Shown piece by piece: positions 44,701 to 52,808 of a stretch of DNA of 64,000 nucleotides (positions within the stretch are counted from its first letter, which is position 1; each line of letters starts with the position of its first letter). Source of the DNA: Photobacterium piscicola (GTDB lineage: Bacteria; Pseudomonadota; Gammaproteobacteria; Enterobacterales; Vibrionaceae). Below the pieces are notes generated by a model. The model was not told the origin of the DNA. It did no database searches and saw nothing but the letters and a program-made list of their open reading frames with translations. A program made the translations under genes and the position numbers. The stretch is from assembly GCF_900166965.1 (NCBI RefSeq), contig NZ_FUZI01000001.1:1054001-1118000 (forward strand). The letters run 5' to 3'.

Positions 44701-47700
44701 CATTACCATTAACATACAATGTTGGTTCAACATCACCTCGAATAACGGCAATGAAACGGCCATCATAGCTATAATCATTGGTTGGCCAATACCATGCCCC
44801 TGATTCTGCTTCTGCTCGAGTAATATTTTTTGCTTCATCTTCAGGTAATGGGATTGCTTCTTGTAGAATATTATCAATTCTAAACTTGGCTTCTTTAGGA
44901 ATATTATTGTATGCCGTTGGTACAATTTCAGTTTTAATTTTATAAAGCGATAATGCTGTTCTCAAATCATTCAGCTTTTCTTGTGAATCACTAAAGCCAA
45001 AACGAATAGATGATAATTTATCAGAGCTTGGATAAATATAAGCTTCATCTTGTACGGCTTTTGGATATAACAAAATCATCTTAGCTAGGTCACCTTCATC
45101 ACCTTTACGTGACTCTAACGCATAACCTTTAAATACAGTTAAAGAGGAAGTAGATGCTGTAGTTTGAGATACATTATCAGCAGCAGTTGACGGTCCACTA
45201 ATTACACCTGACTGTAACTCATCCGCTTTTAATGCTTTTGGTTTAGCGTCATATTGTAATCCTTTAAAATTCTCTGATGTTTTAAATAACCAATCACCAT
45301 TTATATTAGTGTTTCTTTCTTTTAATTCTTGATAAACCGCTTCTTGATTTTCTACCGGACATGGCGCGACAAAATCAGCGCGATGCATTTCACCACGTCG
45401 CATATCAACAAATCGAGAATCACCTTTTCCTGCATTACGCGTGTCTGTTGGCTCTAATTCAATGCCTAAAGGTAGGGTTTGTTTGTCAACTTTCATGACA
45501 TGATTACCCGCCTTAACACCGAACATTGAATACTGGCCGTTTTCATCAGTGATAACATAATCACCCGTTTCTAAATATATTTTCACTCCACCAATAGGCC
45601 ACATTTGATTTTTCATGATGTCGTTACACTGTGCATCAACAAAAACTTTACCGAAAATAATGCCTCTATCTGACATCACGCCAGTTTGCGTTACCTTAAC
45701 TTGGTATTTATCAATATTAGAAGTAATACGGGAATCAGTCGTACCACCAAAGGTCGCTGCATTGACATAAACAGAGTTGATACCATCTGAATCTATAGCA
45801 CCAGCTGTTAGTTGCAGAACATAGGTTAATTTATAGCTACCATTTTCAGGCGGCTGTGTACTACCACTTAATGTTCCAATATCAAAACGGTAAGTGTAAG
45901 TATCAATTCGAACCGGATCTTTATAAGGTTGATCATTTAATCGAGTACTGCCTTCCATATATTTAAAGCCATATGGCATTGAATCAAAAACTTGTGCATC
46001 AAATAATTGACTGTCTGGCAGGTTATTTTTAATGGTTACTGAATATTTAACGAAACTACCAATTTCTGCGTTATCTTTATCAGCATCTTTTTGAATCGTT
46101 AATCTACGATCTAAGCTTTTGGGATCCAAAGGTATATCAAACGTTTCAACTCTATCCCTAACCGTAATTGGGAATAGACCTGAATTTTCAATATCATCAT
46201 TACCATATGGGCCATATGACATCGGGGTAACGTTGTGAATATTAAAATTTGCTAATGTTGTATAAGCAGATGGCCACACATGCGTTTGTGGTGGCTCAAC
46301 CGAAATATAATATTGATTACCATCAATAGGGGCTAATTTAGGAAATAATACTCGACCATCAACATCAGACATCACTTCAGCAACAGGAGTGAGACCATCA
46401 ACATTTGGAACTCGTACTTTTGCTGTTGGTGCTACATTATTTTCTGTTTGATAAAACTTCACTATCGCATTTTCTACACCGTTAAAATTAGTCGCATCAA
46501 ATACTACAAATTGAGGACTTATGTACGCTAAATCAGTCAAAATGATTCGGTTATTATTATTAGGATCAAAGACTTCAATCACTAATTCATCATTTGGATT
46601 TGACTGAATTTCACAGTCTACGGCAGTTGAACCATTAAGGCCAAAACCTGTAAAGTTAATTGTTCCATCAATATTCGATAACAATTCTGTACGAGTAATT
46701 TCACCTGTACGCCATGGAATAGCAATATCTTCTAAACAGTGGTTACCCCCAGGGCGAATATAATTATCTTTTGGTGATACCGCATGCACAGGAATAACAC
46801 TTCTGAAAATACCAGTGTTAGGCCCTGTTTCAGCAAAAATCCAATAAAAAGAATCACCTTCCGTTGAACGTAATGTCACGGGGTAATTAGAAGAACTTGG
46901 GCCAATAATATCAATCGTTGACGCATGTTCATTACCTTGAGGAAGGATAATTTGAGCATGAATACCATCAAATTTTGAATCAAATCCAGCTGAACTTGAA
47001 TGATAATAAAAGTTTGTAGGAATAAAATGTTCGTGATTACTGTATAAAATTGTAAAAGCACTATTTGGGTCTAATACAGTATCGTCAATAAGTTCGAAAT
47101 CAATTAAATTATCTTCTTCTTTACCTACTAACGTATTACATACTTCACCACTTCTAGTGATATTTTCAGCTGTTGACGATAAGTTAACTTCTGCTTCACT
47201 GTATATTTTAAATGGTACGGTTCCACGTACATCATTAACTTGTGCATAATAAGTAAAATGTCCTGATGTATTTGGCTTCATATAATCAGGTTTAACTAAA
47301 AAACCCACCTTTTCTACATTACCTGATCCATCCCAAGAGCTATATTCATACCAATCTAAATTATGGTCATCTTGTTCAAAAATAAAATTATTATTAATTC
47401 CGACTAATACCACACCGCCATCAAAATTGTATTCAGGAGAAATTAAGGTTATTGGTGAATGATCTTTAGCAGGCTGGCCATTAATCACTTTATCTTGTAA
47501 TAAAGAAATATTAGCAGGAAGCTTTACTGAAATTAACACACCAGTATGGCTAACTTTCACTTGTGAGCCTGCTGCTTCTGATTGAACAAAAATATTATAC
47601 GGCAGTGCTGCCGATTCAGGCTTGGTGCGACCAACACTGGTATAATTAACTCTAAAGTCAATTTCAGAAAGTGATGTCACTTGTTGCTGACAAATAGGTG

Positions 47701-48337
47701 AATTTTCAATCGTTAGATTAACGATTGGTCCATTAATAACGGTAAGTTTAGTCGAACTGGTTTTTTCAACTGAAGGTTCATTGATTGATATAACAACAGT
47801 ATCAATATTATAGAAGTCGTTGTTTTTGTCTGTTGTTGGAAGCTCGACAGTATAAACAATATTAATAGATTCACCCGGCTTTAACTGGCCAGAAATATAT
47901 TCTCCATCACTATTTTTATTAAGCTCTGGCTCGCCAGGATCATGAATACCATTGCCATTAGTGTCAAAATATATTTTTATATTATCTGCATTTGGTGATG
48001 TAAGATCCCCATTATCATCAGTTAGATTATTAACATTAATAATATAGCTATCTTTAATATTACCAGTATTAGTTACTGTGTGAGGAATACTAACAATAGA
48101 ACCAGGTGGAACATTTTTTTCTGTCTTATTATCGCCAGATGTATTAGGCGATAATGAAACATCATATACTTTTTCAACTTTAATATGAGATATATTCGAA
48201 AGCACTCGAATATTCTCACCCGTCGTTGAGTCAAAATAAGTCATGATGGCCTGATTCATTATTTTTGTACCAGCATTAGTTAACCCAAAAACTGTTGAAC
48301 TCACACTTAATAATATAAAAACAATGAGGTACTTCAT
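41783..48337 (-). CDS. Giant outer-membrane barrel protein with DUF11 N-terminal region (2184 aa)
   Basis: After a signal peptide (MKYLIVFILLSVSSTVFG) comes the same N-terminal module as in the 919-aa and 1088-aa proteins (NAGTKIMNQAIMTYFD, then PHTVTNTGNIKD). Further DUF11-type domains (about 750-880), a CarboxypepD/SdrD-like domain (GIIFGKVFVDAQC, about 890-990) and Ig-like domains lead to a C-terminal region (about 1390-2184) of alternating, aromatic-rich strands. It contains the YYPIPGDASIKGYDA segment and ends in barrel-type strands (NLRAGIGYNVIGFDD, then NLQGFYFEMMFKL). I read it as an outer-membrane beta-barrel with a very large soluble part. The ATG at 48337 begins the signal peptide. 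The neighbours are an OmpA-type lipoprotein and repeat proteins; its role may be export or display of them. Confidence 0.8.
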   Translation of the reverse strand: MKYLIVFILLSVSSTVFGLTNAGTKIMNQAIMTYFDSTTGENIRVLSNISHIKVEKVYDVSLSPNTSGDNKTEKNVPPGSIVSIPHTVTNTGNIKDSYIINVNNLTDDNGDLTSPNADNIKIYFDTNGNGIHDPGEPELNKNSDGEYISGQLKPGESINIVYTVELPTTDKNNDFYNIDTVVISINEPSVEKTSSTKLTVINGPIVNLTIENSPICQQQVTSLSEIDFRVNYTSVGRTKPESAALPYNIFVQSEAAGSQVKVSHTGVLISVKLPANISLLQDKVINGQPAKDHSPITLISPEYNFDGGVVLVGINNNFIFEQDDHNLDWYEYSSWDGSGNVEKVGFLVKPDYMKPNTSGHFTYYAQVNDVRGTVPFKIYSEAEVNLSSTAENITRSGEVCNTLVGKEEDNLIDFELIDDTVLDPNSAFTILYSNHEHFIPTNFYYHSSSAGFDSKFDGIHAQIILPQGNEHASTIDIIGPSSSNYPVTLRSTEGDSFYWIFAETGPNTGIFRSVIPVHAVSPKDNYIRPGGNHCLEDIAIPWRTGEITRTELLSNIDGTINFTGFGLNGSTAVDCEIQSNPNDELVIEVFDPNNNNRIILTDLAYISPQFVVFDATNFNGVENAIVKFYQTENNVAPTAKVRVPNVDGLTPVAEVMSDVDGRVLFPKLAPIDGNQYYISVEPPQTHVWPSAYTTLANFNIHNVTPMSYGPYGNDDIENSGLFPITVRDRVETFDIPLDPKSLDRRLTIQKDADKDNAEIGSFVKYSVTIKNNLPDSQLFDAQVFDSMPYGFKYMEGSTRLNDQPYKDPVRIDTYTYRFDIGTLSGSTQPPENGSYKLTYVLQLTAGAIDSDGINSVYVNAATFGGTTDSRITSNIDKYQVKVTQTGVMSDRGIIFGKVFVDAQCNDIMKNQMWPIGGVKIYLETGDYVITDENGQYSMFGVKAGNHVMKVDKQTLPLGIELEPTDTRNAGKGDSRFVDMRRGEMHRADFVAPCPVENQEAVYQELKERNTNINGDWLFKTSENFKGLQYDAKPKALKADELQSGVISGPSTAADNVSQTTASTSSLTVFKGYALESRKGDEGDLAKMILLYPKAVQDEAYIYPSSDKLSSIRFGFSDSQEKLNDLRTALSLYKIKTEIVPTAYNNIPKEAKFRIDNILQEAIPLPEDEAKNITRAEAESGAWYWPTNDYSYDGRFIAVIRGDVEPTLYVNGNAINVDQLGERIINKRENAQIVGWYGIPLDDGDNVVEIKTVDPFGNERLVLGKTFSHPKSAKRISVVADGDVLRADGGRSVIPVIIKLYDENNNLARGTYFVTLDTDQGDTWLDPDIQENETGHQVRVINGEKTVYLRSTENTGQINIQASVEDFSDKIKLYQIAAKRPLFVSGIVNYTGRYGRFSGERPPAQLDGYENKTYSHDERAAAFIKGNIKGGMHLTLSYDSDKSDEEFYREISPDSYYPIPGDASIKGYDARSTSKLYVKLEKERHFAMWGDYSTADGTDESDIGRTSQILNGFNSMYNDGKITAQLYGARPEDLHKVIEFNGNGTAMFYSIGDTRIVRHSDTVTLVTYDRDNTGLVLNQQLLTRYIDYTIDYFTGDMRFNRVIPSYDPNLNPIKVRVAYDVDGDGDAYTVAGARLSYLFTPYLLAGLSYEYNDNDVEGYDIGSLWVNYDFDNKTQITASVASMSHKGDESASTLTTDTQEKLKNGMAYKLRLNRDWHAQAATELEYVYAEEGFTNTTGGVTPARQELRLRHRQKLTGLMNLNIEASHSESLAHKEKQQSIGATVDSKILGSQWVTRLGSRYIKNETETDSEEYTTAIVGLGRTFSLWGRPGRLDTEYEQSFGHDSKRRFNVKADWKVHKQASIYTQYEYIDSLDGISNLGSGSTSLFTAGIDVDWLHGGSTFNEFRQRGASDGRSLELANGYRGRFEVIPGISVDPAIEYVEVIEGEGTSGVAVSLGLADVRNPNYKTTGRIEYRHGDTEDYYGILGAWVTRLSQDWSGLVREEYRYIDKENAQNTWSNHFSLGFAYRPRLTNRYHMLGAYEWKTERNDSTRTAHILSTHQNYQLSPDWTISGRVGLKWEDFTEYEQDYDSVATIIDGRVIYYINRRWDLDVHGGMLGTDWFDSRRYSFGVGLNYLVMKNLRAGIGYNVIGFDDNDLDPQGYNLQGFYFEMMFKLDEDLFGWLSE

Positions 48338-48468
48338 TTTAGTTATTACATCTAAGAGGGCCATAAGCACTCTCCAAAGGCTAGTAATTCAAAGATATGG
48401 ATATAGGCTTATTGAACTTACTTGATTTAATTATTTTCAAATATATTTAAAATAAGCTCAATAAGCCC

Positions 48469-48483
48469 CCCTACAAGGTAGGG
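48469..48483 (-). terminator. Intra-operon hairpin before the barrel gene
   Basis: CCCTAC-aag-GTAGGG is a compact 6-bp GC-rich hairpin about 20 bases after the 1088-aa gene stop. No T-run follows it in the direction of transcription, so it is more likely a partial attenuator or 3'-stabilising hairpin than a full terminator. Confidence 0.45.
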
Positions 48484-48504
48484 AGGACTAGGTTATATTT
48501 GCTA

Positions 48505-51500
48505 TTAATCAATCTTCACTACAAAGTTACCGACAGCCTTATCACCAGGAACAAGTGTTCCTACAGTAAAGGTAACTGAATTACCGCTTACCGCACCAGT
48601 AACGTCAGCACCAGTAGTACCATCAGGGTTACATAAAGGACCTAAATCATCAGTCTCTAAAGGATATGTTGCATCAGCAAGTGCTACAACAGTGCCTGAA
48701 TCGGTCGTATTACGACAACTTACTAAGCTACCACCCGCATGAAATTGAGAGTACTCAGTTAATTGGTCTGTAATAACAGTATTGAGAGCATTTGATGTAC
48801 CTTCATTGACTGCAATCAATTTCCAAACAACACACTGTCCAGGTTCAACATTCGTTGTTTGCTCTTTTAAGAAGGTCTTATCAGTATCAGCAACACCATC
48901 ACAATCAGTATCTAAATCAGCATACTTATAAAGACGGACCTGACCTTTAACAACCTCAGAGTTATCTTGACCTTGAGCAGTCACTGTTGGATCTGTTGTT
49001 GATACAGCAGTAATTGTTGTTAGGTTATTTGTACCAGATGTTGCATCTGTTGGTGCAAATACAGTGACTTCCATTGGAATGGTTTCACCAGGCTCTAACG
49101 TTAATGTTGGAACTGTATCTGAGCCGTCTGTTGCATCACACGCTACTTCTACACTTACACTAGAACCATCCGCTTGCTGCACAATAATTGGCGTCGTTAC
49201 AGGATCATCACATAAGTTACCAACTTCAGTATCAGGCACACCATCACCATCAGTATCAACAGTAATTGTATTATTAAATCCAGTCATATTATTGCCTGAA
49301 CTTAAATCAACGGTTTCAGTTGTATTACCATTGTTACCTAACGTGTGGTCATAAGTAACACTACCACCTGGTTCGATTTGGTTGCTTAATGATGCAGGCG
49401 TAATATCAATACTGGCATCAGTTGCGACATCAAATGCTTCAACTTTACGGTTAGATGCATTAGATGCGTCTGATGTAGCAACAAGTGAAATGATATAATC
49501 CATATCACCATCACTATTTGCATCAATCGCTGCCGTTTGATCACTGTCAGCTAAAGCTTGAGTTGGATCAGAAGAAATAGTAATTTCAGCATTAACCCAC
49601 AATACAGCACCTGCTGGAATAGTTGGTGTTGATGTAATCACATTCCCCGTTGCTGCAATATCTACCGTACCATCTGCATCAATATCAATACCATTATGCT
49701 TGAATACTACAGTCCAGCCCGTTGGTAATGCAGTTTCCCAACTTGTACCGTTATAACTACCTTCTGCACTTAATAGGAATGAATCTGAACTACCGCCTTC
49801 ATTGGCAATATAGATAGGCGCAGTAACCGTTGAACCTAAAGGCTCATCATTAAACACCGTAGCTACATCTGCACTAGTAAGAACGCCACCCGCAAGAAGC
49901 ACAGGATCGACATCTACAGCAGGATCAATAGTAGTAATTGGTGTATTAGCAATATCAACAGTAGGACCTGTAATATTATCTAAACGCTCAGTTTTACTAT
50001 CAGTCTTAGTTGCATCATTGAAAGAAGTTGCCGTTGTTGTTGCTTCAAATGGTGTTGGAGAATCAGCAGCATCTGATGGCAGATTGGCAACGACACGGAA
50101 CAATGTCTCATTACAATTAACAGTAATACCATCAATAGTTACAGCGGCATCGATACATGTTGAAGGATTAACAGGACCACTATCAGGTGTTACATTACCG
50201 TTAGTATCAACAAGTTGTGCTGTACCATCCGCATTCCAATATTCAAATGTTGTTCCTGTTGGAAAGCTAACATTTGCAGTCGAAAGATCAAAACTATCGG
50301 TAGTATTACCATTATTAATGATCTTATTATAGAAGAATACTTCACTACCCGCAGCCGCTGAATCTACTGTCTGAATATTATCATCAGTACCATCAGAGTC
50401 ACCACCACCTGATGTTCCTGTTTCAGTACCAGTATCGGTAATACCTACACCAGTAGTCGTCGTTGTAGTCGTTGTAGTTGGGTTTGATGGATCGGGACCT
50501 GCAGTTGTAGGATCTGGATCATTACACTCACCAGCATCATCGTAATCACCATCACCATTAAGATCTGAACATGAATAAGCAACGTTACCTATTTCGGTGT
50601 CGCCCATCATTGTTTCAGGAGAATATGCTACATAAAAAGTCATGGAGATAGTTGTATTTGACGCTAATTGATCATCAACAGCATATACACCAGGTACTGC
50701 GGTATCGGTTGTATTACCGTTACTGTTAAGATCTAAGCCACCATCAATTTGATTTTCAGCGGTATCATTAGTACCATCTTGGTCTAAATCAACTCCATGT
50801 GTAGATTCATCAACTAAATTAGCTGCAAAATCAATCGGTGTATCACCATTAACAGTTAACAAACCACTGCTTGATGCATCATATAACCCACCCGTACTAC
50901 TCGCGACATATACTGTTCCTTCAGGAATACCATCAAAGATAACCACATCTTTAGCGTCTGTATTACCTGTATTAGAAACGGTTACTGTGTAACGAATTAA
51001 ACTTAACTCTCGGTTTGTACCACCATCACCATCTAAATCAATACCTAATGCGGTTTCCGTACCAACATTCTCTAAGTGCGTCGCTGATTTGGTAATATTA
51101 ACCACAGCATCGTTAGTCACTGTAATTAATGATGCGTTAGTATCAGGTAAGGCATCATTGTTATCACCAATATCAGTGACAGAGCCATCAATAGGAGCAA
51201 GTGTACCATCATGAGCTTCTGCTTCTAATGTCACACCAAGTGTATCGCCAGGAACGGCTGTTGTAGGCACTGCTGCTGCAAGCATTAAGTTCATTTGCTC
51301 ACCAGCATTTAGAGTAACAGTATCACCAGAAGTAAATTCGGTTTCACCCGCATCTGGTTGACCATTATTATTTTCATCATTGAAGAGCTTCAATGTGGTA
51401 GCATCAATCGTATCCGTTCCTCGCGTATCAGTTCCTGGAAGATTCTGCGCAAATGTTAATGTATAAGTATCAGCACCATTACCTGTATTGGTTAATACAT

Positions 51501-51771
51501 GAGGTAAATATACAGTTTGACCAGGAGAGCCTGTAGTATTGAGATCCTGCTCAATCGTTGCACTATAAATCTGAGCTACAGTTACAACCGCTTCATTCGA
51601 TGTCGCGGTATAACTATTTCCAGATTCATCTTCATAGGTTACTGTTGCTAAGTTTTTAATATCAGTTCCGGCGGCAGTAGCTGCAAGGGCTTGGCTAGAT
51701 AGTAAACCTGCACCTACCGTTATGAGTCCCGCCGCAACCCATACACTTATAGGTTTTAAATGCGTATTCAT
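48505..51771 (-). CDS. Exported DUF11-type repeat protein (1088 aa)
   Basis: A signal peptide (ends SSQALA) precedes the shared N-terminal module (AAGTDIKNLATVTYEDE, then PHVLTNTGNGAD). Several DUF11/Ig-like repeats follow, with calcium-type Asp-rich loops (DLDGDGGTN, DLNGDGDYDD, DTDGDGVPDT) and a nine-threonine linker near residue 435. The C-terminal two-domain module starts about 789 (IEPGGSVTYDHTL, VFAPTDATSG) and its last domain (about 945) ends KAVGNFVVKID. I chose the ATG at 51771 (AAAGGT site) over one 24 bases upstream that lacks a site. It is probably an abundant secreted surface or matrix protein. It shares order and layout with the 919-aa protein. Confidence 0.8.
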   Translation of the reverse strand: MNTHLKPISVWVAAGLITVGAGLLSSQALAATAAGTDIKNLATVTYEDESGNSYTATSNEAVVTVAQIYSATIEQDLNTTGSPGQTVYLPHVLTNTGNGADTYTLTFAQNLPGTDTRGTDTIDATTLKLFNDENNNGQPDAGETEFTSGDTVTLNAGEQMNLMLAAAVPTTAVPGDTLGVTLEAEAHDGTLAPIDGSVTDIGDNNDALPDTNASLITVTNDAVVNITKSATHLENVGTETALGIDLDGDGGTNRELSLIRYTVTVSNTGNTDAKDVVIFDGIPEGTVYVASSTGGLYDASSSGLLTVNGDTPIDFAANLVDESTHGVDLDQDGTNDTAENQIDGGLDLNSNGNTTDTAVPGVYAVDDQLASNTTISMTFYVAYSPETMMGDTEIGNVAYSCSDLNGDGDYDDAGECNDPDPTTAGPDPSNPTTTTTTTTTGVGITDTGTETGTSGGGDSDGTDDNIQTVDSAAAGSEVFFYNKIINNGNTTDSFDLSTANVSFPTGTTFEYWNADGTAQLVDTNGNVTPDSGPVNPSTCIDAAVTIDGITVNCNETLFRVVANLPSDAADSPTPFEATTTATSFNDATKTDSKTERLDNITGPTVDIANTPITTIDPAVDVDPVLLAGGVLTSADVATVFNDEPLGSTVTAPIYIANEGGSSDSFLLSAEGSYNGTSWETALPTGWTVVFKHNGIDIDADGTVDIAATGNVITSTPTIPAGAVLWVNAEITISSDPTQALADSDQTAAIDANSDGDMDYIISLVATSDASNASNRKVEAFDVATDASIDITPASLSNQIEPGGSVTYDHTLGNNGNTTETVDLSSGNNMTGFNNTITVDTDGDGVPDTEVGNLCDDPVTTPIIVQQADGSSVSVEVACDATDGSDTVPTLTLEPGETIPMEVTVFAPTDATSGTNNLTTITAVSTTDPTVTAQGQDNSEVVKGQVRLYKYADLDTDCDGVADTDKTFLKEQTTNVEPGQCVVWKLIAVNEGTSNALNTVITDQLTEYSQFHAGGSLVSCRNTTDSGTVVALADATYPLETDDLGPLCNPDGTTGADVTGAVSGNSVTFTVGTLVPGDKAVGNFVVKID

Positions 51772-51827
51772 AAAGTGGTTACCTTTTAAGGTCATTAGTT
51801 TAATTACGATGTGTATAAATACCCTTG

Positions 51828-51846
51828 CAAAAACGCAGGGCGGTAC
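51828..51846 (-). terminator. Intra-operon hairpin before the 1088-aa gene
   Basis: CCCTTGC and GCAGGG (one bulge) form a short stem between the 160-aa and 1088-aa genes, similar in place to the hairpin at 48469. No T-run; possible transcript-balance or processing element. Confidence 0.35.
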
Positions 51847-51859
51847 ATTTACTTAACGT

Positions 51860-52342
51860 TTATTTAACTTCGATGCGATAAGCAAAAACTTGTTTTTCCT
51901 TAGCATTAATAGGTGTTAATGGTATCCAGCGAACTGCGGTATATTTTTCAGGTGGAATAATAACCTCAACTTTTTTTCCATCTTTCATTATTTCGCGTTT
52001 CACTGGCTCTTCTTCAAATGTTTTACCTCCATCAATACTAACTAAAAAATTCGATTTAATTTTTGTGTTACTTGTATTGGCAATATAAAAAGTATTTTCA
52101 GGAATAGGTCCTGTAATAATTAAGCCATTCAAAGGCTTTTCGCTATTATTTGTGTAAGTTAACTTATATTCGATTTTATCTTTTGGTACGGCTTTCTCTG
52201 CTTTTACTAATTTTTCCTCTCCTTTATCATTTACTTCAACTATATATGCATCCATTTTACTTACTAGTAAGTTATCATCTTCCGCATAAACAGAAAAAGA
52301 CATCATCAAACAGCCAATCACTATCAATAATAAATTTTTCAT
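51860..52342 (-). CDS. Small exported single-domain protein, like the C-terminal domain of its neighbours
   Basis: The 160-aa protein has a signal peptide (MKNLLLIVIGCLMMSFSVYA) and one DUF11-like domain. It reads VPKDKIEYKLTYTNNSEKPLN, a typical DUF11 strand pair, and ends VRWIPLTPINAKEKQVFAYR then IEVK. The end of the 2970-aa giant is [20 protein letters not shown] then IKIK, so this protein looks like a free copy of the terminal domain of the large repeat proteins. It is the first gene of the five-gene locus with a strong GAGGTG ribosome site. It may be a minor subunit, cap or chaperone of the assembly; this is inference. Confidence 0.75.
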   Translation of the reverse strand: MKNLLLIVIGCLMMSFSVYAEDDNLLVSKMDAYIVEVNDKGEEKLVKAEKAVPKDKIEYKLTYTNNSEKPLNGLIITGPIPENTFYIANTSNTKIKSNFLVSIDGGKTFEEEPVKREIMKDGKKVEVIIPPEKYTAVRWIPLTPINAKEKQVFAYRIEVK

Positions 52343-52808
52343 ATTACACCTCATCCTTTATGATCCATGAAATATATATAATGCGATAAGCATGCCAATA
52401 ATAAATATTTTTACATCATTAAAAAACAATGAGTTAATCACATACGTTTATTTAAAAAGCAAAATAGAAAATTAATTATAATTTTGCGAATCATTATTTA
52501 AATGCGAAATAAAAATTAAAAATATAAAGTTATAACTATTGAACCATAAGATAATTTTTTAAAAGGTAGAACATTTTACATAGCGTGTATTATAAAAATA
52601 ACAACTTAATTTAAAATAAATCCAACATCAATTTCTTACGTAAAAACGATTATTAAATATCAATTTGTTTGATGATTTTATTGGTTAACTTCTTAATTAA
52701 ACAACAACTGTTTTATATTTAACACATACTACATTTATCAATGTAAAAAAGAACCATATCGATATTTTATCGTATGGTTCTTTCCTAAAATATTAGTCAA
52801 TGATGATA
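52343..52808. other. Promoter region of the surface locus and 3' end of the giant gene
   Basis: These 466 AT-rich bases separate the 160-aa gene from the giant gene upstream. They contain the terminator of the giant gene (52745-52783) and must hold the promoter of the five-gene locus. I could not pick out a clear promoter, operator or gene. Confidence 0.6.
52745..52783 (-). terminator. Terminator of the 2970-aa giant gene
   Basis: On the minus strand AAAGAACCATA and TATGGTTCTTT form the outer stem of a hairpin with further inner pairing (CGAT/ATCG), followed by a T-run. It separates the giant gene from the five-gene locus. Confidence 0.8.

Noticed and set aside
50449..50475. Threonine run of the 1088-aa protein as a phase-variable repeat
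   Set aside because: The nine Thr codons are mixed and not a clean nucleotide repeat, so slippage is unlikely. It is better seen as a linker.
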